From contig CAZSDV010000029.1 of NCBI GenBank assembly GCA_964605715.1, positions 1 through 26,100 of the forward strand: a stretch of DNA of 26,100 nucleotides, in the 5' to 3' direction. A program made the position numbers and the translations under genes. Shown here piece by piece: positions 16,299 through 24,313 of this stretch (positions are counted from its first letter, which is position 1; every line of letters begins with the position of its first letter). This DNA is from JAPUME01 sp964605715. GTDB taxonomy: Bacteria; Acidobacteriota; Terriglobia; UBA7540; JAPUME01. The notes under the pieces are model-generated. The model was not told the origin of the DNA. It saw only the letters and a program-made list of their open reading frames with translations, and did no database searches.

Positions 16299-18026
16299 TT
16301 AAGGTAGAACTAACACTTTATGAGCCAGAAAACGGAACTGCCCACCATCAAGTAGCAGGAATCCATAGACCGCTACCCGTTGATTGTCCATAAGGCTGCT
16401 TGTACTGGTTACACCTTGAAATACTGTGCTCGCTCCGGTTTCAACTGAAATAGATTGGACCGTCTCCCGGAGCTGCGGAGGAAGAGTGCCATAGGTTATG
16501 GGGGTTGGGTAAAAAATTACACTGGGCTGGACGTTAAAAGTAGAGGATGTAGGAATACCGGATATAGCCCCCCGAAAAACTTGTTTATCCAAAGAGATAT
16601 TTTCCGGAGTAAATATTATGTTATTACTGGCTGAAGGGTCCACCACGACATTTTGTCCAATCTCAAGATCTTCCGGACCATCAAAAAGTGTGGAACTAAT
16701 CGAAAAGTCTTCTTCATCAACATGAAAAGTAGTTGTAGTGGGATTTCCCAACTGGACGTAAATTTCAGGATAATCGATCCGTCTTGACCAATTGGTAATT
16801 CTGTTATGTTCGACAGCTTCGAGTGTCTTTGTTAGATTGACATAGGAGCTAGGAGCCGGCGCAGAACAAGGCGCCAATTGCCGCAAATGCATAGTGAAAC
16901 CTATGACCTTGTGTGGAGCCCCAATTTCCCGTTCCAGGCTAAGAATCTGACCTTTAAAGAGGCGATTAGAGGACTCTGCCAACTGATCCAATTCGACTGA
17001 TATTGCTCGCATACGATCAAACGTTCTGCCTAAAGCTACGTCCTGATAGGTTTCAATGTCTCCGATAACCTGGACAAATTGACTTCTACCGAAACTTTCA
17101 AAAAGTGGTGGTAAAAGGACATCATCGAGAACATTACTCACTGAATCGATGTCATCATAGTCTAGGAAGAGAGTATTTTCGTTGACCTTGAATGAGTAAG
17201 TTTCGCAACTTGTAAAGGAAGTAAAAAAGAAATCCCCATTGACCGCCTCAGGTGTATCGCGGGAAATAGACTGTACAATACCTAGTTCATCTACATCATC
17301 CACTCCACTTAAGACATCTCGAGTGGACAACGCGACTGCGGGATCTACCCCGGTAATATTTCCTTGTGAATCCGTTATCAAGGAAGCAACCATATCAAAA
17401 TCAATTAAGAGAAGCTGAGGATTTGCTTGACCAATAGCAAGACTAACATCTTTGGTCACAGTGGCATTGACTAGGGGTGGCTGCTCCTCCTTCAAGGTAA
17501 ACCAAGAGGACGAAAGGGTAGAGTGCCCATAATTCGTTATCTTTGGGGATGAAAAAGTGAGAGTCACACTGGAAAATTCTCCAGCCTCAATTAAACTAAC
17601 GGGCCGCACTAAGCGTGCTTCTCCTTGCAGGGTTGCCAAATCAATTTCAGTAACACCACTAAAAATATCTCGGGAGCCAGGATTTAGCTGAACAGCATCA
17701 AGGCTGATCTTAAAATTCATTAAGCTGTCCCCCGAAAGCCATCCGAGCTGACTTCCTAGCGGGTTCATAGTACAAGGAACCGAAACACCTCCTATGGTCG
17801 CACTCGTATCAGGGGTGGCGCATCCAACAGAGAGTGTCGGTGAAATCGCAGGCCGGATCTGAATATATAAGGCCCCAAAATCCGCAGTCGAGGGAACAGG
17901 ATCTGTATTGATACTTTGATAGTAGTAGTTATCTTCACAACTAATAAGAATAAGAAGGAGAGGGGCGAACAGTAATAAAAAAAACCAGGATTTCCTTTGC
18001 TTGTTCCTATGAATCAAAAAAGTCAT
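16299..18026 (-). CDS. Envelope lipoprotein with DUF4382-like domain
   Basis: A 575-residue secreted protein with a lipoprotein signal: basic start, hydrophobic core FLLLFAPLLLILI, and lipobox LISC with Cys30 as the probable lipidated residue. The N-terminal half resembles DUF4382 domains: LGWLSGDSLMNFKISLDAV, SRDIFSGVTEIDLATLQGEA, EAGEFSSVTLTFSSP and a LLLIDFDMVASL strand. The C-terminal half shows repeated beta-rich segments (VRVYG/VAVYG-like turns, FQGVTSTSSLM, RVAVYGFLLLDGG) that recall DUF5666-type domains. That second assignment is weak. No catalytic motif is visible and the function is unknown; an adhesive or structural envelope role is only a guess. Residues +2 and +3 after Cys are Glu and Asp. 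ATG 18026 lies close to an AAGGG. Monocistronic, convergent with the acyl-CoA synthetase. Confidence 0.75.
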   Translation of the reverse strand: MTFLIHRNKQRKSWFFLLLFAPLLLILISCEDNYYYQSINTDPVPSTADFGALYIQIRPAISPTLSVGCATPDTSATIGGVSVPCTMNPLGSQLGWLSGDSLMNFKISLDAVQLNPGSRDIFSGVTEIDLATLQGEARLVRPVSLIEAGEFSSVTLTFSSPKITNYGHSTLSSSWFTLKEEQPPLVNATVTKDVSLAIGQANPQLLLIDFDMVASLITDSQGNITGVDPAVALSTRDVLSGVDDVDELGIVQSISRDTPEAVNGDFFFTSFTSCETYSFKVNENTLFLDYDDIDSVSNVLDDVLLPPLFESFGRSQFVQVIGDIETYQDVALGRTFDRMRAISVELDQLAESSNRLFKGQILSLEREIGAPHKVIGFTMHLRQLAPCSAPAPSSYVNLTKTLEAVEHNRITNWSRRIDYPEIYVQLGNPTTTTFHVDEEDFSISSTLFDGPEDLEIGQNVVVDPSASNNIIFTPENISLDKQVFRGAISGIPTSSTFNVQPSVIFYPTPITYGTLPPQLRETVQSISVETGASTVFQGVTSTSSLMDNQRVAVYGFLLLDGGQFRFLAHKVLVLP

Positions 18027-18403
18027 CCCTTCATAGCCCCCAAATTAAAATGTTTGATAGGTAGATCTAAACGGAAAGTGCCAGGCTGGAGAGGAGTTCA
18101 TCAAGTAGCCTTTCTTAAGTTCAACGTCATTCCCGGTACTCGACTCTGCCAACTATTGTATTATATTCAGGATATCGCTGGGTAGGATTAAGTTTAATTA
18201 GTCGTTACCCCTCTGCAAACTGTGAATGTTTAAAAGGGCAAAGGCAATTTATGGCCATCTTGAGACCACGGGAACAAGGGTTGTGCATCTCCATCACCTG
18301 CAGTAAGCCTACGATCCCAAAAACACTCAGATTGCCTCCCGGTGTAAATTGTATCTGATCGTCATGGCATCACATTACAGATACTAGATCAATAGGTTCA
18401 TTC
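18027..18403. other. 377-base divergent intergenic region
   Basis: Lies between the minus-strand lipoprotein gene and the plus-strand FG-GAP gene, so it must hold both promoters. I found no near-consensus promoter pair, RNA gene, strong hairpin or repeat. A 62-codon open frame entering from 17997 has no family signature and is probably spurious. Confidence 0.6.
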
Positions 18404-20140
18404 ATGAAAACCAAGCTAGCTTCCAATCAAAAAACCAAAAACAAAAAATCAGAAAGCTGGATTAAATTATTCCTCATTTGGATAATTAGCTTCACTTCTC
18501 TTGTAGTCCTGTCAAGAGGTGAGAGTTCAGACATTCAATTCGTCAACTTCATTCCTCAAAATGGGATATCCTTTACGCATGATAATGCGGCCACAGCTGA
18601 TAAGTATTTAATAGAGACTATCGGCGGGGGATGTGGCTGGATTGATTATAACAGTGATGGACTGCTCGACCCCTACTTTACCCAAAGCACTGAAACGCCT
18701 CTTTATAAACCTACCAAACCACTGCGAGCTGCCCTCTACCAGAATAATGGCGACAATACTTTTTCAGAAGTGACCAAAAAAGCTGGCGTAGAGGCTGAAG
18801 GGCTATTCGGCACCGGAGTGGCCGTAGCAGATTACAATAATGATGGGTTCTCTGACCTTTATGTGATTGGGTGGGATAAATCGATTCTCTACCGAAACAA
18901 TGGGGATGGAACATTCAAAGATGTAACAACCAAAGCAGGTGTGGCCAATCGTGGTAAATGGGGATCGAGTGGTGCCTTCTTTGACTATGACAAGGACGGA
19001 AACCTAGACCTGATGATTGTGAATTATGTCTCCTGGGCTCCTGAAAACAACAGATATTGCGGTGAAAAAAAAACTGGCTATAGAGCCTATTGCCATCCGG
19101 ACGAATATGAAGGTCAAATCCCAACCTTGTACCGCAATAATGGGGATGGAACATTCAAAGATGTAACCCGACAGGCTGGGATGGACGGTGAACCAGGAAA
19201 GGGACTAGGGATTGTGGCAGCTGATTTTAATAATGACGGTTGGACTGATATATTTCAGGCAAATGACAGCATGAGAAATTTTCTTTTTTTGAATAATCAG
19301 GATGGGACTTTCCGGGATTCAACAATTTCAGCCGGGGTAGGATACAGTGAAGACGGTCTAGCTGAAGCTGGAATGGGAACTGATGCGGCTGACTACGATG
19401 GCGATGGATGGATGGATATCTATGTAACTCATCTTGATTTCGAGAGAGATCGACTTTATCGAAACAATAAGGATGAAACTTTTGAAGATTCCACCTACTC
19501 TTCTGGAATTGAGCAGCATGTTATCCCTTATAGTGGATTTGGGATCCGCTTTGTTGATTACGATAATGATGGGAAAAAAGATCTCTTTGTGGCAAATGGC
19601 CACATACTAGACAACATTCACCTGTACCATGAAAACGTGACTTATGCAGAGTCGAACCTGATGTTTCGAAACGTTGGCAAGGGGCGTTTCAGCAATATTT
19701 CTGAAACCCTAGGGCCTGATTTTTTAACCCCTAAAGTCAGTCGCGCTGCAGCACTGGCAGACTACGACAATGATGGGGATATGGACATACTGGTCTGCAA
19801 TAATGGTCAAGAACCTCAAATGCTCAGGAATGATGGTGGAAACAAAAATAACTGGCTTGAAGTGCTATTACGCGGCACAAAGTCCAATCGAGATGGAATT
19901 GGAGCTCGTCTGAAAATTACTGCCGGGGATTTGGTTCAATTCATGGATGCAAAAGGAGGGACAAGCTTTCAGTCAGCACATGATGCGCGAGTTCATATAG
20001 GACTCGGAAAACATAAAAAAGTAGATTATATTGAAACCACATGGCCCTCGGGAATGGTAACTAGAATTAAAAACGTGGAATCTAACCAGATCATCACTTT
20101 GGAAGAAGGCCAGGTCCTCATTAATCGTACTTTTCAATAA
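18404..20140 (+). CDS. Secreted FG-GAP/VCBS beta-propeller protein with ASPIC/UnbV C-terminus (CRTAC1 family)
   Basis: A 578-residue exported protein. A basic start is followed by a hydrophobic segment (WIKLFLIWIISFTSLVVL, about 20-37) acting as signal peptide or anchor. The body is a string of FG-GAP-like calcium-binding repeats with DxDxDG-type loops: DYNSDGLLD, DYNNDGFSDLY, DYDKDGNLDL, DFNNDGWTDIF, DYDGDGWMDIY, DYDNDGKKDLF and DYDNDGDMDIL. RNNGDGTFKDVT spacers lie between them. The end is an ASPIC/UnbV module (LRGTKSNRDGIGARLKI, then TSFQSAHDARVHIGLG and IETTWPSG). Such proteins are extracellular or periplasmic and probably bind calcium and carbohydrate or protein partners; the role is undefined. 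ATG 18404 has AGG ten bases upstream. Two of the repeats share 29 identical bases. Confidence 0.9.
   Translation: MKTKLASNQKTKNKKSESWIKLFLIWIISFTSLVVLSRGESSDIQFVNFIPQNGISFTHDNAATADKYLIETIGGGCGWIDYNSDGLLDPYFTQSTETPLYKPTKPLRAALYQNNGDNTFSEVTKKAGVEAEGLFGTGVAVADYNNDGFSDLYVIGWDKSILYRNNGDGTFKDVTTKAGVANRGKWGSSGAFFDYDKDGNLDLMIVNYVSWAPENNRYCGEKKTGYRAYCHPDEYEGQIPTLYRNNGDGTFKDVTRQAGMDGEPGKGLGIVAADFNNDGWTDIFQANDSMRNFLFLNNQDGTFRDSTISAGVGYSEDGLAEAGMGTDAADYDGDGWMDIYVTHLDFERDRLYRNNKDETFEDSTYSSGIEQHVIPYSGFGIRFVDYDNDGKKDLFVANGHILDNIHLYHENVTYAESNLMFRNVGKGRFSNISETLGPDFLTPKVSRAAALADYDNDGDMDILVCNNGQEPQMLRNDGGNKNNWLEVLLRGTKSNRDGIGARLKITAGDLVQFMDAKGGTSFQSAHDARVHIGLGKHKKVDYIETTWPSGMVTRIKNVESNQIITLEEGQVLINRTFQ
18899..18927 (+). 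repeat. Intragenic direct repeat, copy 1
   Basis: Twenty-nine bases encoding the NNGDGTFKDVT block are identical to 19139-19167, exactly 240 bases (80 codons) downstream. Flanking bases soon diverge. Identity at the DNA level, beyond protein similarity, suggests recent duplication or gene conversion between propeller blades. Confidence 0.9.
19139..19167 (+). repeat. Intragenic direct repeat, copy 2
   Basis: Second exact copy of the 29-base block found at 18899-18927, in the same frame of the FG-GAP gene. Confidence 0.9.
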
Positions 20141-20144
20141 ATTT

Positions 20145-20173
20145 TTTACAATTTCCCAAATATTCAGTAAATT
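20145..20173 (+). promoter_or_regulatory. Candidate promoter of the phosphate-uptake unit
   Basis: TTTACA (20145-20150), a 17-base spacer, then TAAATT (20168-20173), in the 66-base gap before the DUF47 gene. The -10 is a partial match. I did not find a convincing Pho box. Confidence 0.4.
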
Positions 20174-20206
20174 AAACTTTAAAGATTAGAAAGGAAGGAA
20201 CTTAGC

Positions 20207-20818
20207 ATGAGATGGTTACCCCGCGATGAGGAATTCTACAGCCTCTTCCAAGAACAAGCTGAAAACCTGCACCGTGGAGCTATAGAACTTGTCGACCTCT
20301 TTGAAAACTATCAAGATCTTGACAAAAAAGTTGCCTCCATCAAGGCAATTGAACATGAAGGCGACATCATGACTCACGAGATCGTCAAGAGGCTAAATCG
20401 GACTTTTATTACCCCTTTTGATAGGGAAGATATTCATTCCCTGAGTTCTGCTCTTGATGACGTCCTCGACCTCATTGACGCATCAGCCAGCCGGTCCGTT
20501 ATTTACAAAATCCAGAAATCCAGTGAAGGAGCATCCAAACTAACACGGGTAATTGCAAACGGAACGGACGTAATACGAGAGATGGTTGCCAATCTCAAAA
20601 AACATGATGGAATATTGGAATCATCTAAGAAGCTAACTGAGCTGGAAAAAGAAGGTGACAGAATCAAGGACCGTCAGATTGCCAATCTTTTTGAAGAGCT
20701 CAAAGACCCAATCGAAGTGATTAAATGGAAAGAGCTCTACGAAGTGCTCGAAGCTGCAACTGATAGATGTGAGGATGTCGGAGATGTCATTGAGAGCGTG
20801 GTCTTAAAGAGTGCTTAG
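20207..20818 (+). CDS. DUF47 family PhoU-like protein, Pit accessory
   Basis: A cytoplasmic, all-helical protein of 203 residues of the DUF47/PhoU-like group. It starts MRWLPRDEEFYSLFQEQAEN. The family blocks IEHEGDIMTHEIVKRLNRTF (about 47-66) and TPFDREDIHSLSSALDDVLD (about 68-87) are clear, and a second, related helical block holds LEKEGDRIKDRQ and ATDRCEDVGDVIE. The Glu/Asp-rich ExxGD and DDxxD positions are those that bind metal clusters in PhoU-like proteins. DUF47 genes usually sit directly before pit and are thought to modulate phosphate permease activity. Here pit follows after 84 bases. ATG 20207 has a strong AGGAAGG upstream. Confidence 0.92.
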   Translation: MRWLPRDEEFYSLFQEQAENLHRGAIELVDLFENYQDLDKKVASIKAIEHEGDIMTHEIVKRLNRTFITPFDREDIHSLSSALDDVLDLIDASASRSVIYKIQKSSEGASKLTRVIANGTDVIREMVANLKKHDGILESSKKLTELEKEGDRIKDRQIANLFEELKDPIEVIKWKELYEVLEAATDRCEDVGDVIESVVLKSA

Positions 20819-20902
20819 GCAAAAAAATACCCAGATACCAGAAGGGCACTTTTACTCTGTTTGGGAATTCTATAATCCACCGTTAATTCAAGAAGGAAGG
20901 TT

Positions 20903-21904
20903 ATGAATCCTGAGAATTTGCTGGCCGTAATCATCGTCACCGCACTTCTTTTTGAATTTGCAAATGGATGGAACGATTCAGCAAACTCCATTGCTACGAT
21001 TGTCTCAACTCGTGTACTTTCCCCCCTGTGGGCAGTAGGCTGGGCAGCCTTCTGGAACTTCGTCGCCGCTTTTGGGTTTGGAACAGCCGTTGCCAAGACA
21101 ATAGGCAGCAAGCTTGTGTATCTGGATAAAATAAACGAGAGTGTTCTGATCTCTGCACTATTAGGAGCAATCTTGTGGACAGGAGCCTGTACTTTTCTCG
21201 GCCTTCCCATTAGCGTGTCTCACTCCCTAATGGGGGGTTTGGGAGGAAGTGCAATCGGCCATGCAGGAGTGGAGACACTTATCACCTCCGGTTGGATTAA
21301 ACCGATAATTTTTATTTTTCTTGCCCCTATCATTGGTATGGCAGTAGGAATTACCATCAATGTGGTGGTTAGCTGGCTTGCCCGGAACAAGCCACCTCAA
21401 AAGATGGACCGCTGGTTCCGCCGACTTCAGCTAGTCTCAGCCGCTGCTTTCAGCCTCGGCCATGGCACCAACGACGCCCAGAAAGGAATGGGTATCATAA
21501 CGGCTGGGCTTTTTACAGTCGGTGCGATCGAAGCCTATGAGGTTCCCTTCTGGGTTGTCATTTCCTGTCACGCTGCCATTGCTGGCGGGACCCTCGCGGG
21601 CGGCTGGCGCGTGATCAAAACCATGGGCCAAAAAATTACCAAACTTAAACCTTTTGGTGGCTTCTGTGCGGAGACCGCTGGTGCTGCCACGCTATTCGGC
21701 ACAGCCCTGGCAGGGATTCCAGCTAGTACTACTCATACAATTACCGGCGCAATCATGGGTGTGGGAAGCACAAGACGTCTAAGCGCAGTACGTTGGGGCC
21801 TTGCGGGGCGAATAATGTGGGCCTGGCTTCTAACTATTCCAGGCTCTGGTATTATCGGCTTCTTTACATATAAGGTTCTTAATCAATACATAAACCTACC
21901 TTAA
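20903..21904 (+). CDS. pit: Low-affinity inorganic phosphate permease (Pit/PHO4 family)
   Basis: Inner-membrane symporter for (metal-)phosphate, 333 residues, the short form of the family (E. coli PitA is about 500 with a long central loop). Two inverted PHO4 signatures are present: FANGWNDSANSIATIVSTRV near the N-terminus and LGHGTNDAQKGMGIITAGL in the second half. LPISVSHSLMGGLGGSAIGH and PASTTHTITGAIMGVGS lie in the matching pore positions. About ten hydrophobic segments can be followed. The central hydrophilic loop (ARNKPPQKMDRWFRR) is short. ATG 20903 has GAAGGAAGG just upstream. It is cotranscribed in all likelihood with the DUF47 gene before it and the porin after it (34-base gap). Confidence 0.94.
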   Translation: MNPENLLAVIIVTALLFEFANGWNDSANSIATIVSTRVLSPLWAVGWAAFWNFVAAFGFGTAVAKTIGSKLVYLDKINESVLISALLGAILWTGACTFLGLPISVSHSLMGGLGGSAIGHAGVETLITSGWIKPIIFIFLAPIIGMAVGITINVVVSWLARNKPPQKMDRWFRRLQLVSAAAFSLGHGTNDAQKGMGIITAGLFTVGAIEAYEVPFWVVISCHAAIAGGTLAGGWRVIKTMGQKITKLKPFGGFCAETAGAATLFGTALAGIPASTTHTITGAIMGVGSTRRLSAVRWGLAGRIMWAWLLTIPGSGIIGFFTYKVLNQYINLP

Positions 21905-21938
21905 ACGGGAAGGTAGCAAATATTCCTTATCAACATAT

Positions 21939-23174
21939 ATGTCTCTGGAAAAAAAGACAATCCCACCAATCAACCAATACTTGGGCTATCTTTTGTTAGC
22001 ACTCCCAATTGCTGTTCCTGCAATAGCAGACGATTCAAAAGAGAAGGCTGGAGTGGTCGCAGGGTGGACTTCCAGTCACCCCTATATCCGCAGTGCCGAC
22101 GGAAACTTCCGCATGCAGTTCGGTGGTGGCTTGCAATTTGATTGGCGCAGCTATAATGGAACATCCACACCACCTTCTTCCTTTTTGATCCGGCGCGCCC
22201 GCCTGGAAGCTAAAGGAGAATTGTACAGACATTTTGAGTATAAAGTTCAGGCAGATTTTGCGGATAGTGGCAACGCACTACTCCGTGATGGCTACCTTAA
22301 TATCAACTACAACAAAAAACTCCAAGTCCAATTTGGACAGTTCAAGGCACCCTTCAGCCAAGAGCAGATGCAGTCCTCAAAATACATTGACTTCATAGAG
22401 CGGTCGAGTGTTAACAACTTATCTCCTGGACGTAGCCCTGGTTTTATGATTCATGGAGAATTGACCAAAGGAAAAATTGAGTATTACATCGGAGCCTTTA
22501 ATGGCCTTGGAAACTTGCAAAATAATACAAGCAGTACTCCTGAGGGATATTTTCGACTTCGACTAAAACCCTTTAAGGCTTCTGGAACAAAAGCACTCAG
22601 GAATCTCAGCTTTGGGGGGGCCTTTGGTAATGGGCGGCATAAAAATGGCAATAGTTTTCAAGGTCGAACATCTAGCCGAAGTGTTTTGTTTTTCAATAAG
22701 GTGCCCGTAAATGGCGAGATTACTCGTGCTAATATTGAGTTTGACTTGCGGTACAAGAGCTTCTCGTTTCGCGGGGAATATGACCAAACCCACCAATCTC
22801 GGGAAAATCTAGGTGCAGGAGGAGACGATCTTCCCGGTGTCATCGGCAAAGGCTATTTTTTGTCTACCACTTACCTGTTGACAGGAGAAGATAAGTCTTC
22901 CGCTGGCATTACACCAAAGAGCAACTTCTTGGACGGAAGCGGGGGCAAAGGTGCTTGGGAGCTAGCCCTTAGATATGAAAATCTGCAAATGCACGACTCG
23001 GTCAACGCTAATCGCGGTGATGCTTTTACTTTTGGAATAAACTGGTGGATGAATAAATTCATCCGATACCAATCAAACTTTGCCTTTGAGCGTCTCAAGG
23101 ACCCGTATCGTGCTGCAACCCCTGGTAAAAACAATTCTTTTGCTTATTTGAGTCGGATCCAGGTAATTTTTTAA
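21939..23174 (+). CDS. Phosphate-selective porin OprO/OprP-like
   Basis: Outer-membrane beta-barrel protein of 411 residues. A signal peptide (hydrophobic core YLGYLLLALPIAVPAIA, then DD) is followed by the typical OprO/OprP start: FRMQFGGGLQFDWRSY, SFLIRRARLEAKGELYRHFE, YKVQADFADSG, LRDGYLNINYNKKLQVQFGQ and FKAPFSQEQM, then ERSSVNNLSPGRSPGFMIHG. Alternating hydrophobic strands continue to the C-terminus, which ends IQVIF with terminal Phe, the usual outer-membrane assembly signal. The family forms trimeric anion channels for phosphate or polyphosphate. Placement behind a Pit permease suggests it supplies periplasmic phosphate to that permease. ATG 21939 has only GGGAAGG far upstream, so translation may depend on coupling. 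Anion selectivity is inferred from family and context. Confidence 0.9.
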   Translation: MSLEKKTIPPINQYLGYLLLALPIAVPAIADDSKEKAGVVAGWTSSHPYIRSADGNFRMQFGGGLQFDWRSYNGTSTPPSSFLIRRARLEAKGELYRHFEYKVQADFADSGNALLRDGYLNINYNKKLQVQFGQFKAPFSQEQMQSSKYIDFIERSSVNNLSPGRSPGFMIHGELTKGKIEYYIGAFNGLGNLQNNTSSTPEGYFRLRLKPFKASGTKALRNLSFGGAFGNGRHKNGNSFQGRTSSRSVLFFNKVPVNGEITRANIEFDLRYKSFSFRGEYDQTHQSRENLGAGGDDLPGVIGKGYFLSTTYLLTGEDKSSAGITPKSNFLDGSGGKGAWELALRYENLQMHDSVNANRGDAFTFGINWWMNKFIRYQSNFAFERLKDPYRAATPGKNNSFAYLSRIQVIF

Positions 23175-23387
23175 ATATCCACAAACTTCCTCCGCTAATA
23201 TATTTATTGAAACTTTCCAAAAAATATCCAGTTATACCCATGTCCAGCGTAGTAATACAAAAAATAATCTAAGCTAAAATATGCCCACAAGATAGGCTAC
23301 ACTAAAAGCAACGAAGGCTTCAAACGATAGGCTTCTAAAGGAGATAGACCTAATTCTGGTATTCAATGACAAATATTGGAGGTCGCT

Positions 23388-24281
23388 TTGAAACGACGGG
23401 AATTTCTAAAAGGTACATCCGCCACATTGATAGGGGCAAATACTTCACTAAAAATTGACTCCAGCCCGAAAAGAGTCTTTGTGGAAGAAGGTACGGATAA
23501 ATCGCAAGACAAGAATGAATTGAAGTTAAGCCATCCACAAGACTTCAGGAGCAAACCATTCACCAAACTTGTAATTCTTGGAGAAAGTACAGTGGCAGGG
23601 GGACCATGGCTTCCCAACGAGGAGAATCGATTTGGGGATGTGCTTGCTCAGCTTATCAATGAGTGCCAGGAACACCCTCTTGAGTACTACAACAAAGGGA
23701 TTGGAGCAAATGTGATATCAAGACGGAGCCCAGCATTTGAGGCTTCACGGAAACCAAGCGCCCTCGAGAGATACAAGACTGATGTGATTGATCTCAATCC
23801 AGATCTTCTCGTTCTTTGCTATGGACTAAACGATATGCGGGCCGGGATGTCAATCAACGATTTTGAGGAAGACATAAGCACCATTATAAGTGATGTAAAA
23901 AAAAGTTGCTCACCGGTTATAGTCCTTACCACCATCTACTATATGGTTGGATGGAAGAGCTATCCCCCGTTTAATAAGGGGAGTTTAGCGCTTACATTGG
24001 AATACAATGCATGTATTAAACGGTTAGCCAAAAAATTCAATTGCATCTTGGCGGATGTCTGGGAGGCAGAATTGAACGCAGACTGGCTAATTCATTACGA
24101 TGGCGTACATTCCAACAAGGTTGGAAACCTGGTAATTGCCCACCGAGTTTTCCAAGCTATCGCCCAACACTCAAGCGGAATCACCAACTGGACCTTTCAG
24201 CAAGATCAAGGCACAGAATGGACTGAGAGGACTGAAAAATGGCGTAACAATGTCGGTGATCCGTTTGTCAAAACATGGTGA
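23388..24281 (+). CDS. SGNH/GDSL-type hydrolase with putative Tat signal
   Basis: Serine esterase or lipase-like hydrolase, 297 residues, probably exported. Start TTG 23388 is chosen because GGAGG ends five bases upstream; a TTG at 23376 overlaps that site. The N-terminus MKRREFLKGTSATLIG carries a twin-arginine motif (RREFLK), matching the tatA/tatC genes in this window, although the hydrophobic core is short. SGNH blocks: LGESTVAGG with Ser67 (GES instead of GDS), Gly104 in NKGIGAN, GLND with Asn148, and YDGVHSN with Asp238 and His241 as the catalytic pair. The substrate (acyl ester, carbohydrate ester or acetyl group) is unknown. The Trp/Glu-rich tail after residue 260 is unusual. The 213-base region upstream of its start shows no other gene. 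Confidence 0.87.
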   Translation: MKRREFLKGTSATLIGANTSLKIDSSPKRVFVEEGTDKSQDKNELKLSHPQDFRSKPFTKLVILGESTVAGGPWLPNEENRFGDVLAQLINECQEHPLEYYNKGIGANVISRRSPAFEASRKPSALERYKTDVIDLNPDLLVLCYGLNDMRAGMSINDFEEDISTIISDVKKSCSPVIVLTTIYYMVGWKSYPPFNKGSLALTLEYNACIKRLAKKFNCILADVWEAELNADWLIHYDGVHSNKVGNLVIAHRVFQAIAQHSSGITNWTFQQDQGTEWTERTEKWRNNVGDPFVKTW

Positions 24282-24313
24282 ACTTAATTCATAGCCACAA
24301 GTAAATAGGAAAA

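Noticed and set aside
18027..18403. Possible small RNA or riboswitch in the 377-base divergent region
   Set aside because: No strong stem, known aptamer core or terminator was found by eye.
22871..23134. 87-codon minus-strand open frame inside the porin gene
   Set aside because: Lies wholly inside a clear porin CDS, lacks a ribosome binding site and has no recognisable motif.
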